This document shows, one piece after another, positions 1 through 7,686 of a stretch of 64,000 bases of DNA; within the stretch, counting starts at the first letter, position 1, and every line of letters starts with the position of its first letter. The notes under the pieces are model-generated. The model made no database searches, was not told where the DNA came from, and saw only the letters and a list, made by a program, of their open reading frames with translations. The DNA lies in contig NZ_VKKH01000006.1 in the NCBI RefSeq assembly GCF_007197995.1, positions 62,001 to 126,000 of the forward strand, read 5' to 3'. The position numbers and the translations under genes were made by a program. The stretch comes from Aliiglaciecola sp. M165. GTDB lineage: Bacteria; Pseudomonadota; Gammaproteobacteria; Enterobacterales; Alteromonadaceae.

Positions 1-573
1 ACCTACAATTTGATTGATTTGTCTTTCTAACTCGACCGGGTTGAGAATGGTTAAATTGTGCACGTCCAAGATGACATTGCCATTGTCTGTGATCACGCCC
101 TGGCGGTAGACTGGATCACCGCCAAGTTTTACAAGCTCTCGCGCTACATAGGAGCGGGCCATTGGAATCACTTCAACGGGTAATGGAAAATCTCCTAACA
201 CCGGGACCTGTTTACTATCATCAATAATGCATACAAACTTGCGGGCGCAGGCTGCAACAATTTTTTCTCGAGTCAAAGCGGCACCACCGCCTTTGATCAT
301 GTGTTTGTGCTCAGTGATTTCGTCTGCACCGTCGACATAGATATCAAAGCTTCCAACGGAGTTAAGATCAAACACTTCAATCCCCATCGCTTCCAACTTT
401 TTGGTAGAGGCTTCAGAGCTGGAAACGGCACCTTGAATATGGTTTTTTAATGGTTCTAAAGCATCGATGAAATAATTAACCGTGGAGCCAGTTCCAACTC
501 CAACAATACTGTCTGATTCAACAAACTTGACGGCCGTTTGTGCCGCCGCTTTTTTCTTATCATCTTGTGTCAT
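1..573 (-). CDS. rpiA: Ribose-5-phosphate isomerase A (partial, C-terminus beyond window)
   Basis: Interconverts ribose 5-phosphate and ribulose 5-phosphate in the non-oxidative pentose phosphate pathway; cytosolic. The reading frame opens at the ATG ending at 573 ([15 protein letters not shown]) and stays open to base 1, giving 191 codons of a protein usually about 219 residues long. Family motifs are clear: [12 protein letters not shown] near residue 25, SSSEAST near 47, DGADEI near 80, [11 protein letters not shown] near 94. It lies 42 bp downstream of fau on the same strand, the usual gammaproteobacterial neighbour. Only the end of the protein is missing because the window stops; nothing looks broken. 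Confidence 0.97.
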   Translation of the reverse strand, partial: MTQDDKKKAAAQTAVKFVESDSIVGVGTGSTVNYFIDALEPLKNHIQGAVSSSEASTKKLEAMGIEVFDLNSVGSFDIYVDGADEITEHKHMIKGGGAALTREKIVAACARKFVCIIDDSKQVPVLGDFPLPVEVIPMARSYVARELVKLGGDPVYRQGVITDNGNVILDVHNLTILNPVELERQINQIVG

Positions 574-615
574 GGTGTTTTTCGTTAGGTGTGCGAAATG
601 TGTGAGGAGTATAAC

Positions 616-1215
616 TTACTTTCGAGGGCAAATAACACGAGTTGGTGTGATGATTTTATTCAGTCCAATATCCCAGGTGTCTACGTTGAGTTGCTCTGCT
701 TCCTGACAATCGTGGGCGATACCGTATAGAGGGATCCCAGCGCCTTCGCGTTTTGATAATGCCGCTAAGGTTCTATCGTAAAATCCACCGCCCATACCCA
801 GACGATTCCCTGATTTGTCAAAAGCTACCAGTGGCATAAACACTGCCGACACTTGTTCTAATGGCACTATCTGTGTGACATCAAGTTTGGGTTCGAGGAT
901 CCCGAACGTATTTTTTAGCATAGTGGACTCAGGGGAATACGACATAAAAGCCAAATACTTTGTGTTAAAAGGGTGGATCACAGGTAATGCGACTTTAATA
1001 GATTGTTGCCAACATAATTTAATTAGTAAATCACAATTCAGTTCGCCATCATTGGCCAAATAAAAAGACACCGTTTGATGACCGGATAACAACCCCTGGC
1101 TTTTAACCATCTCACACACACGCTCAGCTGCAATGAGCTGCTGTTTTGTAGTGAGTTTTCGGCGCTCAACTCTAAAATGTTGTCGTAGTGCTATTTTGTC
1201 AACTTTGTAGGACAT
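616..1215 (-). CDS. fau: 5-formyltetrahydrofolate cyclo-ligase
   Basis: ATP-dependent conversion of 5-formyl-THF to 5,10-methenyl-THF (folate salvage); also called ygfA. It has 199 residues, normal for the family. The diagnostic C-terminal loop GMGGGFYDRTLA is present near residue 140, and the N-terminus carries the typical basic helix RQHFRVERRKL. It is followed 42 bp later by rpiA and begins only 10 bp after the stop of a hybrid histidine kinase, so the three are probably co-transcribed. In Escherichia coli fau lies directly behind the 6S RNA gene; here ssrS is about 5.5 kb upstream with other genes between. Confidence 0.95.
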   Translation of the reverse strand: MSYKVDKIALRQHFRVERRKLTTKQQLIAAERVCEMVKSQGLLSGHQTVSFYLANDGELNCDLLIKLCWQQSIKVALPVIHPFNTKYLAFMSYSPESTMLKNTFGILEPKLDVTQIVPLEQVSAVFMPLVAFDKSGNRLGMGGGFYDRTLAALSKREGAGIPLYGIAHDCQEAEQLNVDTWDIGLNKIITPTRVICPRK

Positions 1216-1225
1216 CCGTGCGCAG

Positions 1226-2845
1226 TTAATGTTGTGAGGGGCAATATTGATTTAACATTTTTACCAGGCTCTTTAGATCAATGGGTTTGCTCAGATAATC
1301 AATCATCCCCGATTGGCGAAGCAAATCATTTTTTCCAGCGAATATGTCGGCGGTTAGGGCAATTATAATTTGATTGGGGAGTCGCTGAATAATCTGTTTT
1401 GAGGTTTCAAAGCCATCGATACCGGGCAAGTGCAAGTCCATAAAAATCACATCATATTGATTATTTTGCAGCGTTACTAAGGCATCTTCTCCACTATCTG
1501 CCAAATCAATGTTTAGCCCAAGAGAATCGAAAATTGCTTTAGCAACTTCCTGGTTAATTCCGTTGTCTTCCACAACTAGTATTTTAGTATTTAGATTATA
1601 CTGACGTTGAGTTCTCTCATTCAGCTTATGCACATCTTTATCTTCGGGCAGTTTGAGGGGGATATCCACCTTGACCAGGGTTCCTTTACCCAATGTACTG
1701 TTAAGCTTTATCGATCCCCCCATTAACTCCACTAGGCTTTTGGTGATCATTAAGCCGAGGCCTGAACCTTCATGTTTGGCGTTACCAACCTGTTGAAACT
1801 TAGCAAATAATAATGGTATATCGGACTCAGCGATGCCCTCTCCCTGATCTTTCACTGCAATGGTGAATTGTTCTTGGCTAAAAACAACACTGATGGTAAC
1901 CGTTTGATGTGCTGGAGAGAATTTGATCGCATTGGCCACTAAATTGAGGATGATTTGCGACAATCTCACTTCGTCAACAAGAATAAACTCTGGTTGTATA
2001 CCGGAGATAGAAAACGTCAATGTAACGCCTTTTTCATCGGCCAGCGCTCTAATCACCCCGTGAATCGATTCGAAGAACGGCTTAATCGATACTGCGCGAT
2101 TGTCTAGTCCGAGTTTTCCGGCTTCAATTTTATTCAAATCAAGCACGGTATTTACTAGATCTAGCAAACGCTTCCCACTGAAATCCAAATGTTTGAGAAA
2201 TGATAGATACTTGTCTGATAGTGAGGCTTGCTGCTCTTTAAGCATCAATTGACTAAAACCTACTATGGCGTTTAACGGCGTTCGCAATTCGTGGCTTAGA
2301 TTCGACAGAAAATCGGTTTTACGTTGATTAGCTAGCTCGACTTCTTTAATTTTGAGTCGCAACTCCAATTGAGAAATAACTTGTCGACCGAGAATTTCGA
2401 GCGCTTTGCGCTGATGCTCGTTAAGTTCTTTAGGTTTGTCACTAATCGCACAGAGCGTACCAATTGCATGGCCATCTGGAGTGCGTAGGGGCGTTCCCGC
2501 ATAAAAACGTATATGCGGATCAGATTGAACTAACGGATTATCTTTAAATCGCGTGTCTTGATGGGTGTCGGTGACTTCAAAGATTTCTTTTTGATGAATG
2601 GCATGAGCGCAAAACGCAATATCTCGAGATGTTTCGTCCGCATCAAGCCCCACTTTAGATTTAAACCACTGGCGGTCGGGGTCAACCAAACTGATTAGCG
2701 CAATAGGGGTGTCACAGATTTCTGAGGCCAATTCTGTTAAGTCATCGAATACTTTCTCAGCCGCAGTGTCGAGTACTTCGTAGCGATACAAAGCCTTTAA
2801 ACGCTCATCCTCATTGTCGGGAATGGTTGCGGATATCATTGGCAC
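1226..2845 (-). CDS. GAF-domain hybrid sensor histidine kinase with C-terminal receiver
   Basis: 539-residue cytoplasmic two-component protein with no membrane segment. Order: GAF domain about residues 20-160 (contains CAHAI and GTLCAIS, the form common in GAF-first hybrid kinases), HisKA with SHELRTPLNAI (phospho-acceptor H185), HATPase_c with NLVANAIKFS, DQGEGI and GSGLGLMITK boxes, then a REC domain from about 420 (VVEDNGIN; predicted phospho-acceptor D470 in VIFMDLHLPG). There is no output domain, so phosphotransfer to an unlinked partner is likely. It sits directly upstream of fau and rpiA on the same strand. Signal unknown; a GAF domain suggests a soluble small molecule or redox cue, but that is inference. 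Confidence 0.93.
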   Translation of the reverse strand: MPMISATIPDNEDERLKALYRYEVLDTAAEKVFDDLTELASEICDTPIALISLVDPDRQWFKSKVGLDADETSRDIAFCAHAIHQKEIFEVTDTHQDTRFKDNPLVQSDPHIRFYAGTPLRTPDGHAIGTLCAISDKPKELNEHQRKALEILGRQVISQLELRLKIKEVELANQRKTDFLSNLSHELRTPLNAIVGFSQLMLKEQQASLSDKYLSFLKHLDFSGKRLLDLVNTVLDLNKIEAGKLGLDNRAVSIKPFFESIHGVIRALADEKGVTLTFSISGIQPEFILVDEVRLSQIILNLVANAIKFSPAHQTVTISVVFSQEQFTIAVKDQGEGIAESDIPLLFAKFQQVGNAKHEGSGLGLMITKSLVELMGGSIKLNSTLGKGTLVKVDIPLKLPEDKDVHKLNERTQRQYNLNTKILVVEDNGINQEVAKAIFDSLGLNIDLADSGEDALVTLQNNQYDVIFMDLHLPGIDGFETSKQIIQRLPNQIIIALTADIFAGKNDLLRQSGMIDYLSKPIDLKSLVKMLNQYCPSQH

Positions 2846-2954
2846 CTTAGATTCCTGTGTCGATGAAGATTAAAAAATAACGATACATCAACTTATTTTC
2901 TGCGACAAGTAATACCAAGTCACGTAAAGAAGTGGTCAGGTATGAGGCAAAATT

Positions 2955-2992
2955 AAAGGAGCAGGAAAGGATTAATAATTTCCTGCCCCTTT
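2955..2992 (-). terminator. Rho-independent terminator-like hairpin after nucleoside hydrolase
   Basis: 14-bp stem with one mismatch (AAAGGAGCAGGAAA / TTTCCTGCCCCTTT) around a 10-base AT-rich loop. Read on the minus strand it is followed by a T-rich run. It lies 18 bp past the nucleoside hydrolase stop and before the kinase start at 2845, so it should separate the nucleoside operon from the kinase-fau-rpiA run. Confidence 0.75.
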
Positions 2993-3009
2993 AGAGTTCT
3001 AATGTTACT

Positions 3010-3951
3010 TTACAGTGCGTAAGTATCCAGGTAAAGCTGGCGCAATCGCTCGTGATCGACTTTTGTCGCCACATCGATTTGCGACGCCTCTAACCACAGA
3101 GGGCTCATTGTAGTGCCAATTGGCGCAACAGACGTTTGCCCTCGGTTTAACGGGTCGGTTGAAACCCTTGCATGGCCTCTGGTCATCTCAAACAATTCGG
3201 GATTGACTAAATAGGCCAGTGGCATCGCATCATGGAAGAAACACACTCTATCGTCTCTTCCCTGTGAGTAAAAGTCGGTATAAAACTCAGATGACTTTTT
3301 CACAAACCCACCCAGTTTTTGATTTCGTAATTCAAGATCATCCATGAAATCTGGCGTAAATGGGACGGAATTAGTCACGTCTAAACCAAACATTTTAAGA
3401 TCCCAATCGGCAGCAAAAACGATTTCCGCTGCGTGGGCATCATTCCAAATATTGGCTTCAGCGACGGGCGTCACATTACCTTTAACAAATGCAGCACCAC
3501 CCATGATAGCAACACCTTTAACAAGTTGCGGAAGGTTTGGCTCCAAGCGCAGTGCTAACGCTAGATTTCCAAGGGGACCAATGGCTACTAAGGTAATCTC
3601 ACCAGGATGTTGTCGAGCCATATCAACAATAAATTGTGCAGAGCTTCTTGGATCGAGATCTCTTTGAGAAGCAGGGAAATCGATATTGCCGAAGCCATCG
3701 TCACCATGTACGAAGTGCGCATATCCTGATTCGGGGCCAACCCAAGGCATACCCACGCCTTGCGTGACGGGAATGTCTTGTTCAGCTAGCTCACACAGCG
3801 TTAATGCATTTCTTGCTGACATGGTAACAGGTACATTTCCGTAAACTGTGGTTAAACCAAGCACTTCGATATCAGGCGATTGAAAAGCAAAAAAGATCGC
3901 CATAGCGTCGTCTATGCCGGGGTCTGTATCGAGTATAATTTTGTGTGTCAT
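3010..3951 (-). CDS. Inosine/uridine-preferring nucleoside N-ribohydrolase
   Basis: Hydrolyses the N-glycosidic bond of ribonucleosides to base plus ribose. 313 residues, normal for the family. The calcium-binding signature DTDPGIDDA occupies residues 8-16, and the later family region GLDVTNSVPFTP is near residue 205. There is no signal peptide, so the enzyme is cytoplasmic. It lies 34 bp downstream of a ribokinase gene on the same strand: the hydrolase releases ribose and the kinase phosphorylates it, a coherent salvage pair. Preference for purine or pyrimidine nucleosides cannot be told by eye. Confidence 0.94.
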   Translation of the reverse strand: MTHKIILDTDPGIDDAMAIFFAFQSPDIEVLGLTTVYGNVPVTMSARNALTLCELAEQDIPVTQGVGMPWVGPESGYAHFVHGDDGFGNIDFPASQRDLDPRSSAQFIVDMARQHPGEITLVAIGPLGNLALALRLEPNLPQLVKGVAIMGGAAFVKGNVTPVAEANIWNDAHAAEIVFAADWDLKMFGLDVTNSVPFTPDFMDDLELRNQKLGGFVKKSSEFYTDFYSQGRDDRVCFFHDAMPLAYLVNPELFEMTRGHARVSTDPLNRGQTSVAPIGTTMSPLWLEASQIDVATKVDHERLRQLYLDTYAL

Positions 3952-3985
3952 GTATAGGGTCTCATAGTTTGAATTAAGTCTACGC

Positions 3986-4876
3986 TTAGTTCTGTGTTAA
4001 GAATGCATCAACTTCATCAGCGTTCGGGATCGATTGTGCTGCACCACAGCGAGTAACCGTGATTGCAGAGGCGGCACAGGCTCTTTTTAACGCATCTTCA
4101 GGGCTCTGGCGATTGCTGTATGCAGACAAGAAATAACCGATAAAGGTATCTCCTGCAGCGGTAGTATCAATAGCTTCGACAACAAAAGCAGGAACATTGA
4201 GCGTTTCTTCTTTTAGTAACATTCTGACCCCTTGTTTGCCCAAAGTGATCAGAACCTCCGCATGTGGCCAGTCTCGACGAAAGTATTGCTCAATCTTGTC
4301 TACGTCGGTAACGCCCGCTATTTCCGCAGCTTCTACTTCGTTTACAATCAGCAGATCAATACAATCATGGGGTAAATGCTTAACTGAATCTGTCATGGGT
4401 GCCGGGTTAAAAGCGACTTTCAGTTCCAATTCTTTCGCCTGAATAAGCGCTTGATCGATAGCGCTAGTTTCGTTTTGGGTGAGAACCCAATCCCCTGGAT
4501 TGGCTTCACCTAGTGCCCGAAGTACGTCTTTATTATCGATTTCTAAGTTGGCACCACCAAAGAGCACGATGGCATTTTCACCTGTTTTTGCCACCTGGAT
4601 GATTGCGTGGCCAGTGGGGGTGTCACTGCATTGCACAAATTTACAATCAACGCCTTGTTTGATCATTGCTTGCTTAAAGTGTGCATCGTGCTCGTGAATT
4701 CTACCAACGTGACGTACTTCCGAGCCGGCTTTAGCCAGCGCGATGGATTGATTTGCCCCTTTCCCACCAAGCAACTGTTGATAATCTATAGAAGAAAGGG
4801 TTTCGCCAGGTTGTACAAAATGGTCAACTTGATAAACATGATCAATGTTGATTGAGCCAAAGTTGATAACTGCCAT
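3986..4876 (-). CDS. rbsK: Ribokinase (PfkB family)
   Basis: Phosphorylates ribose to ribose 5-phosphate using ATP. 296 residues. PfkB signature 1 is seen as GGKGANQSIALAKAG (about residues 37-51) and signature 2 as DTTAAGDT at 237-244, with catalytic D243. It is the first gene of a two-gene unit with the nucleoside hydrolase; its product can feed RpiA, encoded 3.4 kb further on. No rbs transporter genes are nearby, so the ribose source is probably nucleosides. Other PfkB sugar kinases are possible, but the N-terminus (FGSINIDHVYQV) and the neighbour favour ribokinase. Confidence 0.9.
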   Translation of the reverse strand: MAVINFGSINIDHVYQVDHFVQPGETLSSIDYQQLLGGKGANQSIALAKAGSEVRHVGRIHEHDAHFKQAMIKQGVDCKFVQCSDTPTGHAIIQVAKTGENAIVLFGGANLEIDNKDVLRALGEANPGDWVLTQNETSAIDQALIQAKELELKVAFNPAPMTDSVKHLPHDCIDLLIVNEVEAAEIAGVTDVDKIEQYFRRDWPHAEVLITLGKQGVRMLLKEETLNVPAFVVEAIDTTAAGDTFIGYFLSAYSNRQSPEDALKRACAASAITVTRCGAAQSIPNADEVDAFLTQN

Positions 4877-5253
4877 AAGTGTCCTGAATGATATGAAATA
4901 GAAAAAAATAACTTAATGGCGTGTTTTACCACAACTCACTGATAAAAAGAATCTAAAAAGTGGACCAAAAGGTCAACTAAATTAACCCGAAGTTCGGATA
5001 GGGTTGTCGAACATCCAATAATTTAATATTTAGTTCAATAAATTAAATTCTTTCAATTTTATCCTCTGTGCTTTTAACTGAGTGAATAGTGATCTTTATG
5101 CTCCTTTTATGACGCTCCTAAAGTTACTTAGTTGCTCAAAATGTTTTGAGAGCAACGCATCGAGGGTCATAAATAGCACTACTATCAGCCGAAGCTTATT
5201 TGAACTTCAGATTAAACAAAGAGAATATGTTCAAACAATAGCGCAAACTGCGA
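4877..5253. other. AT-rich intergenic region upstream of the ribokinase operon
   Basis: 377 bp without a supported gene; short open frames here have no ribosome binding site or recognisable product. It presumably holds the rbsK promoter. Two inverted repeats stand out: GTGGACC-4 nt-GGTCAAC at 4960-4977 and GTTCG-11 nt-CGAAC at 4992-5012. Either could be an operator; no regulator gene is adjacent. Confidence 0.4.
4960..4977. promoter_or_regulatory. Operator-like inverted repeat upstream of rbsK
   Basis: Imperfect 18-bp dyad (GTGGACC aaaa GGTCAAC, 6 of 7 positions paired), 84 bp before the rbsK start. Geometry resembles LacI-type operators, but no LacI-family gene is present in the window. Inference only. 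Confidence 0.25.
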
Positions 5254-5673
5254 TTAGAACAAGCTTTTGATTTTGTGCAGCAATCCTGTTGGCGGGATAT
5301 AGGCTTTTTCAGACGCTTTGAAGATACGAACCGACACCGTTGCACCATGGCCCCAAGGCCACCATGAGAGCATAATATTATGATTGCCATTTTCATCGAC
5401 AGTGAGCAATTTTTGCTTTTTTTCTAACATGCCAAAAAAACCGGCTCTGTGAACAAGCATGGGGTCTGCTTTTTTTAGTGATTTTTTATCCCACTCAAAG
5501 GGGAAATGTTTTTCCGCAGTTAATAAAACATGTTGTTCATGATCTACAGAAAATTCTGCTAATAAACAATGAAACTGTTCATCCCATCGCCATTGAATTT
5601 TGTTTCCAAGAGCTTGGATAAAAGGAGAAGAGGCCTGCTCAATAGACTGTTTGTTAATGTGTAATTGATTCAT
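5254..5673 (-). CDS. Hypothetical protein, about 139 residues
   Basis: I do not recognise this protein. The start at 5673 (MNQLHINKQSIEQ) is preferred because an upstream in-frame ATG at 5712 would run through the terminator hairpin at 5711-5740. The product is soluble with no signal peptide and no transmembrane segment; it has a striking aromatic run LSWWPWGHGATVSVRIF near the C-terminus and a central FPFEWDKKSLKKADP segment. It is a single gene downstream of the PEP-CTERM gene on the same strand, but the hairpin between them argues against strong co-transcription. Confidence 0.6.
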   Translation of the reverse strand: MNQLHINKQSIEQASSPFIQALGNKIQWRWDEQFHCLLAEFSVDHEQHVLLTAEKHFPFEWDKKSLKKADPMLVHRAGFFGMLEKKQKLLTVDENGNHNIMLSWWPWGHGATVSVRIFKASEKAYIPPTGLLHKIKSLF

Positions 5674-5710
5674 GGTTGTTTTTATTATTATTTTAGGTAA
5701 ATTTTGACAC

Positions 5711-5740
5711 AAAAAAAGGCAGTATCAACTGCCTTTTTTC
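5711..5740. terminator. Bidirectional Rho-independent terminator
   Basis: Strong hairpin AAAAAAGGCAGT-ATCA-ACTGCCTTTTTT with A-run and T-run on either side, so it can act on both strands. It lies 12 bp after the PEP-CTERM protein stop (minus strand). Confidence 0.85.
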
Positions 5741-5751
5741 TTTTTAACGGA

Positions 5752-6552
5752 TTATCCTCTGCGAGAAACCCGCGCCATTCCGGCGAGCATTAATCCAAAT
5801 AAAGCAAGCGTCGCTGGCTCTGATACCTTTGTAGTTAGTCGCAAAGAATCAAGCGCGCCAGTCCCGTGGACTTCGAACTTAACTTTATTCACACCAGCAA
5901 TGTTGAATGAATCAATCATTATACGGTTTATTGAATTCTCACCAAAATTAGCTGCACCATATTGAGCACTGGTAAAATCAGAGAAGTTAAATACTTGCTG
6001 TTGCATAGCGGCGTTGTAAACAGTAACCAGTGAGTTTTGAACTTCTTTAACACCGCGTCTGTTGTCTTGAAAATCAATTAACTCAAAACCTAAGGCATCA
6101 ATTTCAAAATCTAAATCAAACGTGATGTATCCCGCCAGCTCTCCAGCTTGGTCATCTGGGCTATTACAGACTAGGTCTCCACAGCCAGTATTATTCTCTT
6201 GAATAATTAGCGAGTTACCCGCTTCATATGTGCCAGCTGCAAAATTGCTGTTCCCCCAATTAGGGCCCGTCAAATCGCTGTCAGCATCATTAAACTTGTC
6301 TGGTGCACCGGTTCCAGGGTCGGTGTTGTACAAAACACCCAAATCTGGGCCAGATTGATTGTTGTCAACAGAAATGTTGACACCCAACGCAGCATACTGA
6401 TTGCTAATCACTGTTCCATGTTGCAAGGTCACCAAATTACCAGCGATAGTATCCTCGTCAAATGTGATCACCGTAGTGCCTGCATGCACAACGGCCGATG
6501 CAGTGACTAAAACTGCAGCAGATATGATTTTTTTCAAACTTAACGTAGCCAA
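5752..6552 (-). CDS. PEP-CTERM sorting-domain secreted protein
   Basis: 266 residues. An N-terminal signal peptide (LKKIISAAVLVTASAVVHA, cleavage near residue 24) is followed by a mostly beta, Asp/Asn-rich domain, and the C-terminus has the canonical tripartite tail: SEPATLALFG, a hydrophobic stretch, then basic SRRG. Such tails are recognised by exosortase (EpsH/XrtA) and linked to exopolysaccharide or biofilm export. No exosortase or polysaccharide genes lie in the window, so it is an orphan substrate here. The middle contains a Cys pair (TGCGDLVC). The ligand or matrix role is unknown. Its own terminator follows and ssrS lies upstream. Confidence 0.88.
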   Translation of the reverse strand: MATLSLKKIISAAVLVTASAVVHAGTTVITFDEDTIAGNLVTLQHGTVISNQYAALGVNISVDNNQSGPDLGVLYNTDPGTGAPDKFNDADSDLTGPNWGNSNFAAGTYEAGNSLIIQENNTGCGDLVCNSPDDQAGELAGYITFDLDFEIDALGFELIDFQDNRRGVKEVQNSLVTVYNAAMQQQVFNFSDFTSAQYGAANFGENSINRIMIDSFNIAGVNKVKFEVHGTGALDSLRLTTKVSEPATLALFGLMLAGMARVSRRG

Positions 6553-6711
6553 ATCAATGGTTCCTTCTACTTACTTTTACTTCATTAGTTGGGTTTATGC
6601 AAAAAATGAACCATAAGGATTTATCTCTTTATAAACAATGGGTTCATGCTGGTTTTTTTTGGCGGGTTTTGAGTCACTGTTAAAAATACTGACAGTCAAT
6701 AAAACAAATAA

Positions 6712-6891
6712 AAGCCTCCCAAAATGCCGCTGTTCAGTGTGCGCCCGTGAACCGAAAGTTCAGGGCGGAAATATCATCACTGCCGTAGGCGTCTTGATAC
6801 GAGCCAAGCTTGCACAATAGCAGTGGAATCAATTCCCAAATTTAATAGCATCGGCCAGGGACATAACTAAACTGGCGAACATTCCAGGAGA
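6712..6891 (-). ncRNA. ssrS: 6S RNA
   Basis: About 180 nt, read on the minus strand. The 5' part CTCCTGGAATGTTCGCC and 3' part GCGGCATTTTGGGAGGC can pair to form the closing stem typical of 6S RNA. The conserved 5' block (TGTTCGC ... GTCCCTGGCCGAT) matches the gammaproteobacterial 6S pattern, as does the end GCGGCAT-TTTGGGAG. 6S RNA mimics an open promoter and sequesters sigma70 RNA polymerase in stationary phase. It lies between ygfB (divergent) and the PEP-CTERM gene, close to the classical zapA-ssrS-fau locus, although zapA is absent and fau is displaced. Ends are estimated from the pairing. Confidence 0.88.
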
Positions 6892-6926
6892 ATTTTAATT
6901 TTACCACAGCAAAACGTAATTGAAAT
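6892..6926 (-). promoter_or_regulatory. Putative sigma70 promoter of ssrS
   Basis: On the minus strand a TAAAAT -10 box (6898-6903) lies 6-7 nt before the inferred 6S start, with a weak TTTCAA-like -35 about 17 nt further upstream. Assigned from position and sequence only. Confidence 0.5.
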
Positions 6927-7116
6927 TGAATTCTGATCCAATTTCGCCTTATGGTTTACAGTCGCTTATTTCTTATTCGATATTTTAGCACCATCGTTAC
7001 GAAGTGTTATTGGTCTTATGTCGCATTTACGTATGCAAGGCGATACATAGTTATGAACTCGTTCAAAATAAGTGGATTAAATGATAGAGTGATCGGGTTA
7101 TTTAAGAGGAAAAAAT

Positions 7117-7686
7117 GTGAAGTCATCGGCACTGAATTACGAAGAACTATCCACGTTGTTAAATCAACACAATATACTAAGTGACGCAGCGGAAGTGCAC
7201 GGCATCTTTTGCGGAATGCTTTCTGGTGGTATGCCTTTAGAAAGTCAGGACTGGGTTACTGCCATGGCAGATTCCATTAATCAAAGTGATTCGTTTTCTG
7301 CCGAAGTGCAGAACCAGTTAACGGAAATGTACAATCAAACCTGTCAGCAATTGTTAGAAACCGACTTTACCCTGAATTTATGTCTTCCTGATGAATCTGC
7401 ACCGATCAATGAACGTGGACAAGCTCTGATTAATTGGGTGCAAGGGTTTATGCTGGGCTTTGGTTTTCACCAAGCTGATCTGACGGCCTGTTCAGAAGAC
7501 GTCAAAGAGGCATTGGAAGATTTCTATGAAATTTCCCGAATGGATGACGCGATGCCAGAGGACGAAGAAGCTGAAAAGGCACTTTTTGAAGTGGTTGAGT
7601 ACGTTAGAGTCTCTTGTATGCTGTGCTTCAATGAATTGGGCCAATCTGCCGATCAAAACCAAGTTACACCAAAAACGGTGCATTAA
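7117..7686 (+). CDS. ygfB: UPF0149 family protein YgfB
   Basis: 189-residue, acidic, largely helical cytoplasmic protein. The start is the GTG at 7117 (MKSSALNYEELSTLL), preceded by AAGAGGA at 7104-7110; the overlapping ATG at 7115 is out of frame. Family hallmarks: HGIFCGMLSGG near residue 28 and WVQGFMLGFGF near 108. YgfB proteins are placed before pepP in most gammaproteobacteria; in Pseudomonas YgfB affects antibiotic tolerance through a transcriptional regulator, but its role here is unproven. Its stop overlaps the pepP start (TAATG), so translation is coupled. Confidence 0.92.
   Translation: MKSSALNYEELSTLLNQHNILSDAAEVHGIFCGMLSGGMPLESQDWVTAMADSINQSDSFSAEVQNQLTEMYNQTCQQLLETDFTLNLCLPDESAPINERGQALINWVQGFMLGFGFHQADLTACSEDVKEALEDFYEISRMDDAMPEDEEAEKALFEVVEYVRVSCMLCFNELGQSADQNQVTPKTVH

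Noticed and set aside
5082-5270. 62-residue frame upstream of the nucleoside salvage genes
   Set aside because: No ribosome binding site, overlaps the opposite-strand gene, no recognisable features.
6951-7184. 77-residue frame upstream of ygfB, checked as a possible zapA
   Set aside because: Plus strand, overlaps the GTG start of ygfB in another frame, no ZapA features.
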